38,833 nucleotides of DNA from Bacteroidota bacterium (GCA_030706785.1 JAUZNW010000012.1:1-38833); one strand, 5' to 3'. Counted from the first letter of the stretch, positions 1-9,845 are shown. Notes: generated from the letters alone by a model not told the origin. Numbers and translations: made by a program.

Positions 1-138
1 ATAAATATTACAGATTTTGAGTGCATTACTTCCTGTCTAAGCTTGTCTAAAAGAGCTAATTACAATCCAGGATTACCAGGAGGTCAAAGAACTGGATTAT
101 ATATAGTTGAAAATCAATTATATTTAAGTGGACACTAA
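1..138 (+). CDS. C-terminal fragment of a CDS entering from the left edge; function unknown
   Basis: Frame 1 is open from base 1 to TAA at 136-138 (...NPGLPGGQRTGLYIVENQLYLSGH*). Short and AT-rich, no recognised domain. Confidence 0.3.
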   Translation: MNITDFECITSCLSLSKRANYNPGLPGGQRTGLYIVENQLYLSGH

Positions 139-147
139 TTAAAATAG

Positions 148-180
148 TTGTTAATTCATTAGCGGAATATTCTATGTTTG
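148..180 (+). promoter_or_regulatory. Candidate Bacteroidota-type promoter (TTG ... TATGTTTG)
   Basis: TATGTTTG at 173-180 matches the Bacteroidetes -7 consensus TAnnTTTG. TTG at 148-150 is 22 nt upstream, slightly long for the -33 box. Confidence 0.3.
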
Positions 181-374
181 ACAATTAAATCGTGCTAAAA
201 TGAAAACAATCAGGAATTTTGAAGAATTGGGTATTTAGCGAAGGATCAAAGCTCAACGGTTAATAAAAGGAAACAGTTCTTTGATTAAATACCTTACCAC
301 CCAATCAACTAACCAGTAAACCAGTTAACCAAAAATAATTATCTTTAAATTGTTCATAAGCTGAACAGAGACAC

Positions 375-1289
375 GTGGAACCAATTCTGAAAGCAGTATC
401 CCTTCTAAAGAGGTATGGTGACGTTACAGCCGTCAATAACATTTCCTTCGAGATTCACCGGGGTGAGATTTTTGGATTCCTGGGCCCCAACGGGGCCGGC
501 AAGACCACAACAATAAAGATGATGAGCGGTCTTCTTAAACCTGATAACGGGAAAATCATTATCAATTGCGAAAATCATGGTAAATCAATAGGCATCTGTC
601 CGCAGCACATTGTGATCTGGGAAAACCTGACCTGCCTTGAACAGATCAGGTTCATGGGGAAAATGTATAATATGAAGCCTGCCAGTATAAAAGTGAAAGG
701 AGAGGAGCTGCTTGAGGTCCTTGGGTTAACAGGTGCGAGGAACAGGCTTGCAAAAAAATTATCGGGCGGGATGCAGAGAAGGCTGAATATCGCTCTGGCC
801 CTGATCCACTCACCCGAAATAGTATTCCTCGATGAGCCCCAGGCAGGGCTCGATCCACAGAGCAGGGTAATGGTCCGTGACTACATAAGGTCGATAAAGG
901 AAAAAACTACTGTAGTTCTGACAACTCACGATATGGAGGAGGCCGAAAAGTTATCCGACAGGATATGTATTATCGATAAAGGTAAACTTCTGGTTACCGG
1001 CACCAGGGATGAACTGAAACGGATGTCAGGATACGAGGATGTGATCGAAATTGAGGTGTTGTGCGATGTTTCCAGGGAGCTGGCGCCTTTTCTCCGGCCG
1101 GAACTGATCTCAGATATGTCTGTCTCAGGCAACATCGTTTCATTCAGGGTCAGGGATCCCCAGCCGGCGCTGATGGAAATTTTAGCAGCGGTCAGAAAGC
1201 AGGATCTTAAGATAATCAGCCTGCAGCTCAGGAAAACAAGCCTTGAGGACATATTCATTAACATGACCGGAAGGAGCATAAGGGAATGA
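375..1289 (+). CDS. ABC transporter ATP-binding protein (ABC-2 / drug-export type)
   Basis: Walker A GPNGAGKTT, signature LSGGMQRR, Walker B IVFLDEP; GTG start; ATGA overlap with the downstream permease. Confidence 0.93.
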   Translation: MEPILKAVSLLKRYGDVTAVNNISFEIHRGEIFGFLGPNGAGKTTTIKMMSGLLKPDNGKIIINCENHGKSIGICPQHIVIWENLTCLEQIRFMGKMYNMKPASIKVKGEELLEVLGLTGARNRLAKKLSGGMQRRLNIALALIHSPEIVFLDEPQAGLDPQSRVMVRDYIRSIKEKTTVVLTTHDMEEAEKLSDRICIIDKGKLLVTGTRDELKRMSGYEDVIEIEVLCDVSRELAPFLRPELISDMSVSGNIVSFRVRDPQPALMEILAAVRKQDLKIISLQLRKTSLEDIFINMTGRSIRE

Positions 1290-2428
1290 AAACAACTGCA
1301 TGCTTTATAAAAACTCTGAGAGAGAATCTCCGCGACTGGAAAATACTGATACTTGTCCTTGTGTTTGCTCCCTTTTTTATTTACCTGATGTATATGTATA
1401 TGGGAGGGGAACGCTCTTCGGTTCACAGGATTGTCGTAATTAACAATGATGAAAAGGGTCCCTACGCCGGGGAACTGATAAAAGTATGGAGATCGCTTAA
1501 TGCAGAAAATGGTAAACCTGTACTGGAAATACAGGTTGTTTCCGATTCTACAACCGCCAAGCGGATGGTAATGAATAAGGATGCAGACTTATACGTTTCA
1601 ATACCAGATGATTTTTCTGACTCTTTTGACAGGTTTCTTGCAAACCGTAATGGATTGATATCGCCCATTACAAGCTATGGAGACAGGTCTAATGTGAAAT
1701 ATATCTCTGCTGCATCATTTGTCGATTACACGACCTATTCCTATATAAGCCTCAGGACCGGTATCCGGGTTCCGGTAAATATTAAATACGAGTTCTCTGG
1801 AAGGAGCATGATTCTTAGCGAATTTGACCTCTACGTTCCGGCTTTACTGGTGCTGTCAATAATTATGATGCTTTTCTCTGCCGGGGCTTCCATTGTGAGG
1901 GAAGTTGAGAAAGATACGATAACACGGCTTTCACTGTCGTACCTGAGATCATCGCAATTCATGGCTGCGCTAAGCCTGAATCAGGTTATTATCGGGATAT
2001 TATGCCTGTTACTCACACTTCTGTCAGCTTTTTCGGTAGGTTACAGGACATCAGGTTCGATACCGCTATTGCTGGTTGCAGGAGCCCTGACCTGTTTTTC
2101 GGTCATCAGCATCAGCATAATAACTGCAAGCTTCATCAGGACAATGTTCGGACTACTTACACTTGGCTGCTTCCCGTTCTTCATCCTGATGTTTTTTTCC
2201 GACTGCTTCATGCCATTACCGAAAATCAATCTTTTCAGCATTGCGGGAAATCAATTATACCTGAATGATATTCTGCCGACGGCAACAGCAACACGGGCGT
2301 TCAATAAAATACTTAATTATGATGCCGGCTTTTCGGATGTTTTATTCGAGCTTACATGGATATTGCTCCTGTCGATATTATATTTTTGGATAGGCACCCG
2401 GTTTTTCAGAAAGAAGTATCAGTATTGA
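1286..2428 (+). CDS. ABC-2 type transporter permease
   Basis: N-terminal TM, large extracytoplasmic domain, then several C-terminal TM helices; 4-bp overlap with the ATPase gene. Confidence 0.88.
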   Translation: MKTTACFIKTLRENLRDWKILILVLVFAPFFIYLMYMYMGGERSSVHRIVVINNDEKGPYAGELIKVWRSLNAENGKPVLEIQVVSDSTTAKRMVMNKDADLYVSIPDDFSDSFDRFLANRNGLISPITSYGDRSNVKYISAASFVDYTTYSYISLRTGIRVPVNIKYEFSGRSMILSEFDLYVPALLVLSIIMMLFSAGASIVREVEKDTITRLSLSYLRSSQFMAALSLNQVIIGILCLLLTLLSAFSVGYRTSGSIPLLLVAGALTCFSVISISIITASFIRTMFGLLTLGCFPFFILMFFSDCFMPLPKINLFSIAGNQLYLNDILPTATATRAFNKILNYDAGFSDVLFELTWILLLSILYFWIGTRFFRKKYQY

Positions 2429-2434
2429 ATTTCT

Positions 2435-2462
2435 TAGCCCTCCGCTCTCCGCTCTTCGCTTT
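2435..2462. repeat. Heptanucleotide tandem array (4 units) at a convergent gene junction
   Basis: TAGCCCT / CCGCTCT / CCGCTCT / TCGCTTT; positions 3 (G), 4 (C) and 7 (T) invariant. Confidence 0.6.
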
Positions 2463-4177
2463 CAGTACCCTGCTGCCTGTCCGTCCTTTCTGGATTCGGA
2501 TGCGCCGTACCAAACCTTGTTCTTGTCATCCCACATGATAGCCTGGTAGCCTCCATAACCACCAAGGTTCCACTCTATCCTGTGGCCCATTGAGAGCAGT
2601 TTCTGGATCACTTCCCAGCGGAATCCGTTTTCAAGGTGTAGTATGCCTCCGTCAGTCATTTTCTGGCCGGTGGGCTCAGATGAAGCTGTATGATATATCC
2701 TGGGAGCATCCCCAGCTTCCTGCAGGTTCATTTTGAAATCGATAAGGTTTACTATGATCTGTGCCTGCCCCTGAGGCTGCATGTCTCCACCCATTACCCC
2801 GAAACTGATCCACGGCTTGCCATCCTTGGTGATGAAGCCGGGAATGATGGTGTGGAATGGTCTCTTTCCGGGAGCATAAGCATTTGCGTGTCCTGGATCA
2901 AGACTGAACATTTCACCCCTGTCCTGGAGGACAAACCCAAGTCCGGGCGGACACATTCCGGAGCCCATGCCTCTGTAATTGCTCTGTATAAGAGAAACCA
3001 TGTTGCCATACTGGTCAGCCACAGTCAGATAGATAGTGTTTCCGGCTTCAATTTTGCCCGGATCGTAAATTTTCGCAGCCCAGTCGGGATTGATCAGTTT
3101 TCGTCTCTCAGCCGCATATTTTTTTGAAATGAGCTGTGTTACAGGAACTGTACTGAAACGCGGGTCCGCATAATATTTTGCCCTGTCCTCAAATGCGAGC
3201 TTTTTTGCTTCCGTAAAAGTATGAATGTATTCTGCTGACCCGAAGCCCATTGCCGCAATGTTAAAACCTTCAAGGATATTGAGTATCTGCAGGGTTGCAA
3301 TACCCTGACCGTTTGGTGGCAATTCCCATACATCATAACCGCGGTATGAAGAGCTTACCGGTTCAACCCATTCAGATGTATGGCGGGCAAGATCGTCATA
3401 AGATAGAAATCCGCCCTGCGATCTCATAAAGGATGCTATGGTTTTTGCGATGCTTCCTCTGTAGAACTCGTTTCTTCCGCCTTTTGCAATCTTATCAAGT
3501 GTATTGGCGAGGCCGGGATTTTTAAAAATCTCGCCTTTGGCAGGTGATTTTCCGCCAGGCATATAGGTTTCCTTAATGTTCGCGAAGTTCTTTAATGCCA
3601 GGGTATTTCTGTCGAGGTAATACGCAATGACCTCTGATACCGGGAATCCGTCCCTTGCATATGTGATCGCAGGCTGTAAAATATCCTTCATCGGAATGCG
3701 CCCGAACATATCATGCATCTCGAACCAGCCGTCAACACATCCAGGAACTGATACAGGCAGTGGTCCGGTTGAAGGGATGAACTCGTATCCATTGTTTTTG
3801 AAATATTCAAGTTTCAATGATCTTGGTGATCTCCCGCTTGCATTCAGCCCATAGAGCTTTTCCTTATCAGCGCTCCAGATTATTGCAAAAAGATCCCCGC
3901 CAACACCACAACTGGTGGGCTCAACAACACCAAGCACAGCATCTGCAGCGATCGCAGCATCTATTGCGGTGCCACCCTTTTTAAGAATATCAAGTGCGAC
4001 CTGGGTTGCCAGCGGCTGACTCGTGGCAGCCATCCCATTCCTGGCGATTACTTCGGAGCGTGTTGCAAAATCCCTTCCTGTTATCCTGTCCTGCCCGGAC
4101 AGAATTACCGGAAATAAAACAATAGCAAATGCTGAAAATATTTTTCTCACCATCATATTCAGGTTTAAAGCAGGCAC
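2462..4177 (-). CDS. ggt: Gamma-glutamyltransferase family protein
   Basis: 571 aa with signal peptide; GGTAIDAAIAADAVLGVVEPTSCGVGGDLF motif; nucleophile region NTIYLTVADQYGNMVSLIQSNY aligns with the TTHxSVVD region of GGT. Confidence 0.9.
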   Translation of the reverse strand: MPALNLNMMVRKIFSAFAIVLFPVILSGQDRITGRDFATRSEVIARNGMAATSQPLATQVALDILKKGGTAIDAAIAADAVLGVVEPTSCGVGGDLFAIIWSADKEKLYGLNASGRSPRSLKLEYFKNNGYEFIPSTGPLPVSVPGCVDGWFEMHDMFGRIPMKDILQPAITYARDGFPVSEVIAYYLDRNTLALKNFANIKETYMPGGKSPAKGEIFKNPGLANTLDKIAKGGRNEFYRGSIAKTIASFMRSQGGFLSYDDLARHTSEWVEPVSSSYRGYDVWELPPNGQGIATLQILNILEGFNIAAMGFGSAEYIHTFTEAKKLAFEDRAKYYADPRFSTVPVTQLISKKYAAERRKLINPDWAAKIYDPGKIEAGNTIYLTVADQYGNMVSLIQSNYRGMGSGMCPPGLGFVLQDRGEMFSLDPGHANAYAPGKRPFHTIIPGFITKDGKPWISFGVMGGDMQPQGQAQIIVNLIDFKMNLQEAGDAPRIYHTASSEPTGQKMTDGGILHLENGFRWEVIQKLLSMGHRIEWNLGGYGGYQAIMWDDKNKVWYGASESRKDGQAAGY

Positions 4178-4196
4178 AAAGTTAAAAAAGCTGAAG

Positions 4197-4904
4197 CTAT
4201 TTTGTCATTGCTGCGGCCTTTAAATCTTTCGGCATTTTCTCGATGGCATATCTTAATGCGGTCCTGGGCATTACTGCTTTATGCCTCATGACAAAACCGA
4301 AAACTTTCTGCTGATATGCCTGACTTGCGGCTTTCAGCATCCAGCCATAACCCTTCCTTACCATATCCTCTTCATCCATAAGGAGTGTTTCCGCAATCTC
4401 AAAAATATCATCAGGGAATAATCCCTTCCTTGCCGGAATTATAAGTGATACTGCGGATGCCCTGCGCATCCACAGGTTTTTTGATTTTGCCCATCTTTTA
4501 AGATCAGCAATCTTATCAGGATACATTTCTACCAGCGTGCCAACGGAGTGATTGCATAAGGTGTCACACGCGGCCCAGTTTCTTACATATTTATCAACCC
4601 ATCGTTCAAACAACTTCATGTCGCCCGACTTATACTGCCTGTGAACGTTAAATGACCAGATACAGGCAATACCTGATTCCTCCAGGTAGCCTGATCTCCA
4701 TAGCTCTTCGCATAGGTCAAAGACAACATCCTTGCTTTTGTCTGAGATGGTTTTATAATAATCTTTCGCAATCTGTTCTGTTGCAGCAGATTTAAGTCCA
4801 TAGATTTTTACTTCTTCCTTGAAAAACCTTTCTCCCGAGATCCTTGTCTTTTCGTCTGCTTTCTCTTTCAGCTCACGACGGATGGAATCGATAACATTGG
4901 CCAT
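4197..4904 (-). CDS. DNA alkylation repair (AlkD-like HEAT-repeat) protein
   Basis: Alpha-helical protein with AlkD-type motifs (LCEELWRSGYLEESGIACIWS, WVDKYVRNWAACDTLCNHSVGTLV, RRASAVSLI). Confidence 0.85.
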   Translation of the reverse strand: MANVIDSIRRELKEKADEKTRISGERFFKEEVKIYGLKSAATEQIAKDYYKTISDKSKDVVFDLCEELWRSGYLEESGIACIWSFNVHRQYKSGDMKLFERWVDKYVRNWAACDTLCNHSVGTLVEMYPDKIADLKRWAKSKNLWMRRASAVSLIIPARKGLFPDDIFEIAETLLMDEEDMVRKGYGWMLKAASQAYQQKVFGFVMRHKAVMPRTALRYAIEKMPKDLKAAAMTK

Positions 4905-4908
4905 ATTT

Positions 4909-7458
4909 CTATTCTTCTAGCAAATTCACTTCATTAATTTTTCCTGTCTTTCTGTTCAGCCTCAGGGTCTTGATTTCAAGCGGCCTGAAAACACCCTGCC
5001 AGTTAAGTTTGACAAATTTAAGATTCACCCTTGCGGATGTTTGCTTTCTATCGGTTTCAACGCAGCGGAATATAATATCCTCATTTCCCTCAGCCAGTTT
5101 AACTGAAGAGATAACAATGTTTTCCGCATCGGTTTCCAGTAAGGAATCCGCTTTCGGAAGCTTGCCGCCATGGATACCCTGGTAAATTAGTACCGGCTGT
5201 GCGGAGAATTCCTCAGCGATCCTTGGTATATGTGCTTCCTGCAAGGCAGAATCATGTGGCAATATCATAATTCTGAATGTCTGAATGCCCTGATCCTGCC
5301 ATATATGTTCAGTATTCATATCGAGAACCCTTGGGATATGGTGTGCATAAACAGCCGATCTTGCTACTGATATCCTGAGATCATTGCCATTCACGCTGTA
5401 ACCATACTTTGCATCATTGATTACAGCAAATCCGTAATTTCTATTCTCCACTATTCCTGTAATATCTATCCATCTCTGACCCGGATTCTCATCTCCGTTT
5501 GTTGAACGGGAAATGAAACCGTAAGGAACCTCATAGGTAGCTGCAGGCTGTTCACCATTAAGAGGGAAAGAGAACTTGAGCATTTTAAGATGTTCATGCC
5601 AGTCAAGTGAGAACCTTGCCTCAAGATTGCGCTGAGCCGAATAGAGTATCCAGTCGACAGTAAGCTTCGAACTTCCGTAAGTTGTAGTGGCTCTGATCAT
5701 GGAACGCAATGGGCCATTCTCAATTATTCTGGTTACGGGGCTCCCAAAAGCACCGATCTCGTCAGAGAACGATTTAATATCATGGCTCCAGGTATCGCTC
5801 GGATCGTCAATTATAACTGCCCTGCATCCCGTTGCTCCGCCTGCAAAAACTTCCCTTCCGGCTTTTTTATCAAATATGCCGATTGTGCCTTCTGACGAAA
5901 TGGTTACTTTAAGAAACTCGTTTTCAATCGATTTGTCAGTGGCTTTGATAGTCGATGTTGGTCCTGAGGAGTTTCCTTCCCTTATCCTTATCTGGCGGTA
6001 ACCAAATGCGGGCAGAGAAGTACGAACAATTACCCTTCTCCGGCTCCCTGCTTCAGTTGTCCCGGCAGTCCACTGGTGCAACAGGGCAGTCCCTTTTTCA
6101 TCCTCAGCTACTGACTGCTTTTTCTGGTCCCAGTTGAAATCATACTCAATATTCGCGGTTATCTCCCATGAATGGGGATTGAAAGCTAAAAGGTACTGGG
6201 AAGCAGGATCTTCAGCCGGAATTCTCCACTCAAGCTTTTGCATGGCCATGTATGCAGCCTGACTGGCTGTATCGCGTGCAGATCCGAACCCATCGCGTGC
6301 TGTCTGTGAATGCTCGGGGACGGAGGTTCCGGCCAGACTGTCATGGAACTGAAGGAAAAGCACTCTTTGCCAGGCGGATGTAAATTCCAGCTTCGGATAT
6401 TTGAAATCCCATACCGCCGAGCCCAAAGCAGCTATTTTTTCAGCAGTTATCAGTACTGTTTCGGCTGACCGGTTTCCCTTCTTTATCTCCGATTCGGCAG
6501 TATAGCAGCCAACTGCATGATGCTGAAGATCGTCACTGAGAGAAGGAAGCTTCAGGTTTTTATCACTGCGGATTTCCTTAAAATACTTTTCAGGAGTGCT
6601 GAAAATCAACTCAGGACCGCCTTTCTCAATTTGAATCTCCTTTATTGAAGCAATATTTTCTTTGGTTGCACCTCCACCATGATCACCTGCACCGTAGTAC
6701 GACATGAAAGTACTGAAAGGCTGGCCCTTAAACTGTTCCATTACCTGCCGGATCCGGTTCCTCACCGATCTGGTGTCGGTGTAACTTATCGGTATACGGT
6801 ATACGAGTACGGTTGATCCGTCAGGACCTTCCCACCAGAAAAGATCAGCAGGGATGCTTTTTTCTTTCGGGCCTGGCCTCATGAAGACATAATTGTCCAT
6901 TCCCTGCAGTTTGATTATCTGGGGCAGTGTTCCGGAGTGCCCGAAGGAGTCGGGGTTAAAGGCAACTTTCGCCCTTCGACCCAGGAGACGTTCAAATGTC
7001 ATCTGTCCGTATAAACCCTGGCGTACCAGCGATTCACCGCAGGGAATATTTACATCTGGTTCAATCCACCAGCCGCCTGCTATGCACCATCTGCCTTCTT
7101 CAACCCGTTTGCGGATTTCCTCAAGCATTGCCGGATCGTTTTCTGCGATCCACTGGTAGAACTGTGCCGAGCTCGCTGTAAAAGCAAAGTCCGGAGTTTC
7201 TTTCATGCGGTCGAGGGCTGACCGGAATGTGCTGTGAACAACAGCAATGCCTTCTGACCATGGCCAGAGCCATACAGGATCAATATGTGCCTGCCCGATC
7301 AGGTGAAATCTGTATTTGCGCGCATCCTCAGGCCATTTTATTTCTTCCTGCTGATCATTTGGCACTATTTTAATTACAGGCCCGAATGCGACAAAAGCAG
7401 AGCCCGCAGCCGTTCTGTTTATAAATTTGCGCCGGGAAAGGGAAGATTTCATTCGCAA
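4909..7458 (-). CDS. Glycoside hydrolase family 38 alpha-mannosidase-like protein with Tat-like signal
   Basis: LIGQAHIDPVWLWPWSEG and AFNPDSFGHSGTLPQI are GH38 hallmark motifs; N-terminal SRRKFINRTAAGSAFVAFG Tat-type signal. Confidence 0.9.
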   Translation of the reverse strand: MRMKSSLSRRKFINRTAAGSAFVAFGPVIKIVPNDQQEEIKWPEDARKYRFHLIGQAHIDPVWLWPWSEGIAVVHSTFRSALDRMKETPDFAFTASSAQFYQWIAENDPAMLEEIRKRVEEGRWCIAGGWWIEPDVNIPCGESLVRQGLYGQMTFERLLGRRAKVAFNPDSFGHSGTLPQIIKLQGMDNYVFMRPGPKEKSIPADLFWWEGPDGSTVLVYRIPISYTDTRSVRNRIRQVMEQFKGQPFSTFMSYYGAGDHGGGATKENIASIKEIQIEKGGPELIFSTPEKYFKEIRSDKNLKLPSLSDDLQHHAVGCYTAESEIKKGNRSAETVLITAEKIAALGSAVWDFKYPKLEFTSAWQRVLFLQFHDSLAGTSVPEHSQTARDGFGSARDTASQAAYMAMQKLEWRIPAEDPASQYLLAFNPHSWEITANIEYDFNWDQKKQSVAEDEKGTALLHQWTAGTTEAGSRRRVIVRTSLPAFGYRQIRIREGNSSGPTSTIKATDKSIENEFLKVTISSEGTIGIFDKKAGREVFAGGATGCRAVIIDDPSDTWSHDIKSFSDEIGAFGSPVTRIIENGPLRSMIRATTTYGSSKLTVDWILYSAQRNLEARFSLDWHEHLKMLKFSFPLNGEQPAATYEVPYGFISRSTNGDENPGQRWIDITGIVENRNYGFAVINDAKYGYSVNGNDLRISVARSAVYAHHIPRVLDMNTEHIWQDQGIQTFRIMILPHDSALQEAHIPRIAEEFSAQPVLIYQGIHGGKLPKADSLLETDAENIVISSVKLAEGNEDIIFRCVETDRKQTSARVNLKFVKLNWQGVFRPLEIKTLRLNRKTGKINEVNLLEE

Positions 7459-7496
7459 AAAGAGATTAGGTTAAACGAAAATCATTCTGTTGTGGT

Positions 7497-8462
7497 TCAG
7501 AGATTCATCATTGCAACGCTAAGGCTCGCATAATCACCAACTTCCTCGCCAAGAGCTGCAGGAACTATCTCGCATACAGCACCAGCAGGTGCAAGACATT
7601 CACGTCTTACCACCTCAAAGCATGCAGGTTCAATGAATTGCCTGCAGCGTGTGTACATACTTCCTATGACTATTTTTTCCGGATTCAGAATATCAATGAG
7701 TATTGACAGTCCCTTCCCCAGATACTCACCGGAAATCTCAAGTATCTTAATTGCGGTTTTATCACCTGCAAATGCTGCATCAGCTATATCTTTAGCTGTA
7801 ATCTTGGTAATATTGTTTATGTTGTTACAAAACGAGACTTTTTGTTTCAAGGCAAATTTCTCCCTGACGATCTCTTTTGCCAGTAGCGCAATTCCTGTTC
7901 CGCTGCAGAAACCTTCAAAAGATCCCCTCTTGCCATAAGCCTCCGGTCCATCATCAGCAAGGCGGAGATGTCCAACCTCACCTGCAAGGTCATTTGTTCC
8001 GGAATAGAGCCTGCCTTCTATAATTATTCCTCCGCCCATGCCAGTCCCGAATGTAAGGAATACCATATTACGGGTTCCTTTGCCGGCACCGAATTTCCAT
8101 TCGGCCAGGGCACAGGCATTTGCATCGTTCTGAAGGTATGCCTGCACACCGAATTTTTCACTAAACAATTTAACGATCGGGATATTATTCCAGCCCGGCA
8201 GATTTGGAGGAGACTGGACCACGCCTTTTTTGCTGTCAAGTGGACCCCCGCAACTGATTCCTATCGATACAAGATTTTCATGGCCAAGGCTTTCAACAAT
8301 TTCTGATGATCTCCCGAGCAACTGGCCTATTGCATGGCCAGGGCCGAGCTGGGTTTCGGTTGGAAAACCGGTCTTTTTCAGTACTTCCATATCCGCTGTT
8401 CCTGCAAGAACAGCACATTTAGTGCCCCCGACATCAATACCAAGGTAGTAAGGTTTATTCAT
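7497..8462 (-). CDS. ROK family sugar kinase/regulator-like protein
   Basis: GIDVGGTKCAVL ATP-binding motif, NDANACALAEWKFGAGKG, FLTFGTGMGGGI, GEVGHLRL. Confidence 0.9.
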   Translation of the reverse strand: MNKPYYLGIDVGGTKCAVLAGTADMEVLKKTGFPTETQLGPGHAIGQLLGRSSEIVESLGHENLVSIGISCGGPLDSKKGVVQSPPNLPGWNNIPIVKLFSEKFGVQAYLQNDANACALAEWKFGAGKGTRNMVFLTFGTGMGGGIIIEGRLYSGTNDLAGEVGHLRLADDGPEAYGKRGSFEGFCSGTGIALLAKEIVREKFALKQKVSFCNNINNITKITAKDIADAAFAGDKTAIKILEISGEYLGKGLSILIDILNPEKIVIGSMYTRCRQFIEPACFEVVRRECLAPAGAVCEIVPAALGEEVGDYASLSVAMMNL

Positions 8463-8523
8463 GGATTTTTATGGTTAGGTATTTATTGTTCTTTTTCCTT
8501 TCTTAAGACCACCCGTGAATCCA

Positions 8524-8599
8524 CCTGAGGCTTCGCTCAGAGGACTGGACTAAAAGGGATTTTTCAAACTAAAAAAAAACTTCATATAATCCCTTTTAG
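8524..8599 (-). terminator. Hairpins downstream of the PiT gene
   Basis: 12-bp perfect inverted repeat CTAAAAGGGATT (8550-8561) / AATCCCTTTTAG (8588-8599), plus CTGAG-GCTTCG-CTCAG at about 8525-8540. Confidence 0.45.
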
Positions 8600-8615
8600 G
8601 GTACAGGGAGTAATC

Positions 8616-9845
8616 CTATTTCAGATTCTTCCAGAATTTTTCTTCAGACCTTTGAAGCTCTATCTTCTTCTTTCTTTCAAGAAAATAATAGAACAATATT
8701 GCTGCCGTTCCCGCTACCAGAAGGCTCAGGATCAGATATTCCATAATTCCTGAAATGCGCGGATCAGCTGCAGCAACCGGAGCATTCATATAACCCGCTT
8801 CAGCTTTTTTCCCCACATCAATGCCAAAGATATTTTTTACAAAAAACAACGAAAAATAACCAAGTAATCCCGAAACAACAGGAGTTACTATCCATCCGAT
8901 GCCTATCTCTCCAAGGATCCTGAAATTAATATTCCTTGCACCTTTGTACAATCCGATCCCAATCACACTTCCGATAATAACCTGTGTACTCGATACAGGT
9001 ACCATCGGGATTGGAGGCAATCCCATCCTTACAAAAAATGATGAAAGCCAGGATGAAGAAAAGATGAACAGTACAAGCGCCTGGGCAAGGACAACCACAA
9101 GAGCCGCTTCGGACGAAAGTTCCACAATATTGCCACCTACTACCTCCATTATTCTGTTTGAGTATGTCAGAATGCCGGCTGCGATTGCGAGACCCCCGAT
9201 AAGGAACAATTGCTGCGCAGAGGTGAGCGTGAAAATCCCTAAATGGAGCTCCTGTAGATTGAAGGCAGGAATAAAAACGCCCATAACGTTGGCTATGTTG
9301 TTGGCACCCAGGCTGTATGCACCGAATGCCCCTGCAACTATAAGGCCGTTCCTTATAAAAGATTCAAATCGGATTAGGTGCAAATTTATCCCCCTCTTGA
9401 TGGCTTTCAGGAGCATATAAAGAAGGATTGCAAATACTGCCCCGAGAACGGGCCCGGAGATCCATGTTGATACTATCTGAGTAAGTGTTTTATTGTCAGT
9501 GTGGTTTCCTGTAAAAAGGTTCCAGCCTATAATTGCACCGACAATAGCCTGGGTTGTAGATACCGGCAAGGCAAATTTGGTCATCGTGTATACAGTGATT
9601 GCAGCTGCCAGTGATACAGTGAATGATCCTCCAATAGCATTGACTGCGCCCAGCCTGCCAAGTGTCTGTGAAGCCCCAGAGCCCTGAATTACAGATCCAA
9701 GGATAACGAATATTGATGCAATTATTGCCGCCTTTCTGAAGCTGATCATCCTTGATCCGACTGCTGAGCCGAAAACGTTTGCAGCGTCGTTTGCTCCGAG
9801 GGACCAGCCAAGGAAAAGGCCGCTGGCTAGAAACAGGATTATCAT
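8616..9845 (-). CDS. Inorganic phosphate transporter, PiT family
   Basis: Duplicated PiT signatures: GANDAANVFGSAVGS and GANNIANVMGVF; multiple TM helices; VSTTQAIVGAIIGWN and VSSTQVIIGSVIGIG. Confidence 0.93.
   Translation of the reverse strand: MIILFLASGLFLGWSLGANDAANVFGSAVGSRMISFRKAAIIASIFVILGSVIQGSGASQTLGRLGAVNAIGGSFTVSLAAAITVYTMTKFALPVSTTQAIVGAIIGWNLFTGNHTDNKTLTQIVSTWISGPVLGAVFAILLYMLLKAIKRGINLHLIRFESFIRNGLIVAGAFGAYSLGANNIANVMGVFIPAFNLQELHLGIFTLTSAQQLFLIGGLAIAAGILTYSNRIMEVVGGNIVELSSEAALVVVLAQALVLFIFSSSWLSSFFVRMGLPPIPMVPVSSTQVIIGSVIGIGLYKGARNINFRILGEIGIGWIVTPVVSGLLGYFSLFFVKNIFGIDVGKKAEAGYMNAPVAAADPRISGIMEYLILSLLVAGTAAILFYYFLERKKKIELQRSEEKFWKNLK

Noticed and set aside
926-1426. 166-aa minus-strand ORF antisense to the ABC genes
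   Set aside because: Opposite a confidently assigned ATPase/permease pair; composition looks like reverse-complement coding sequence, with no motif.
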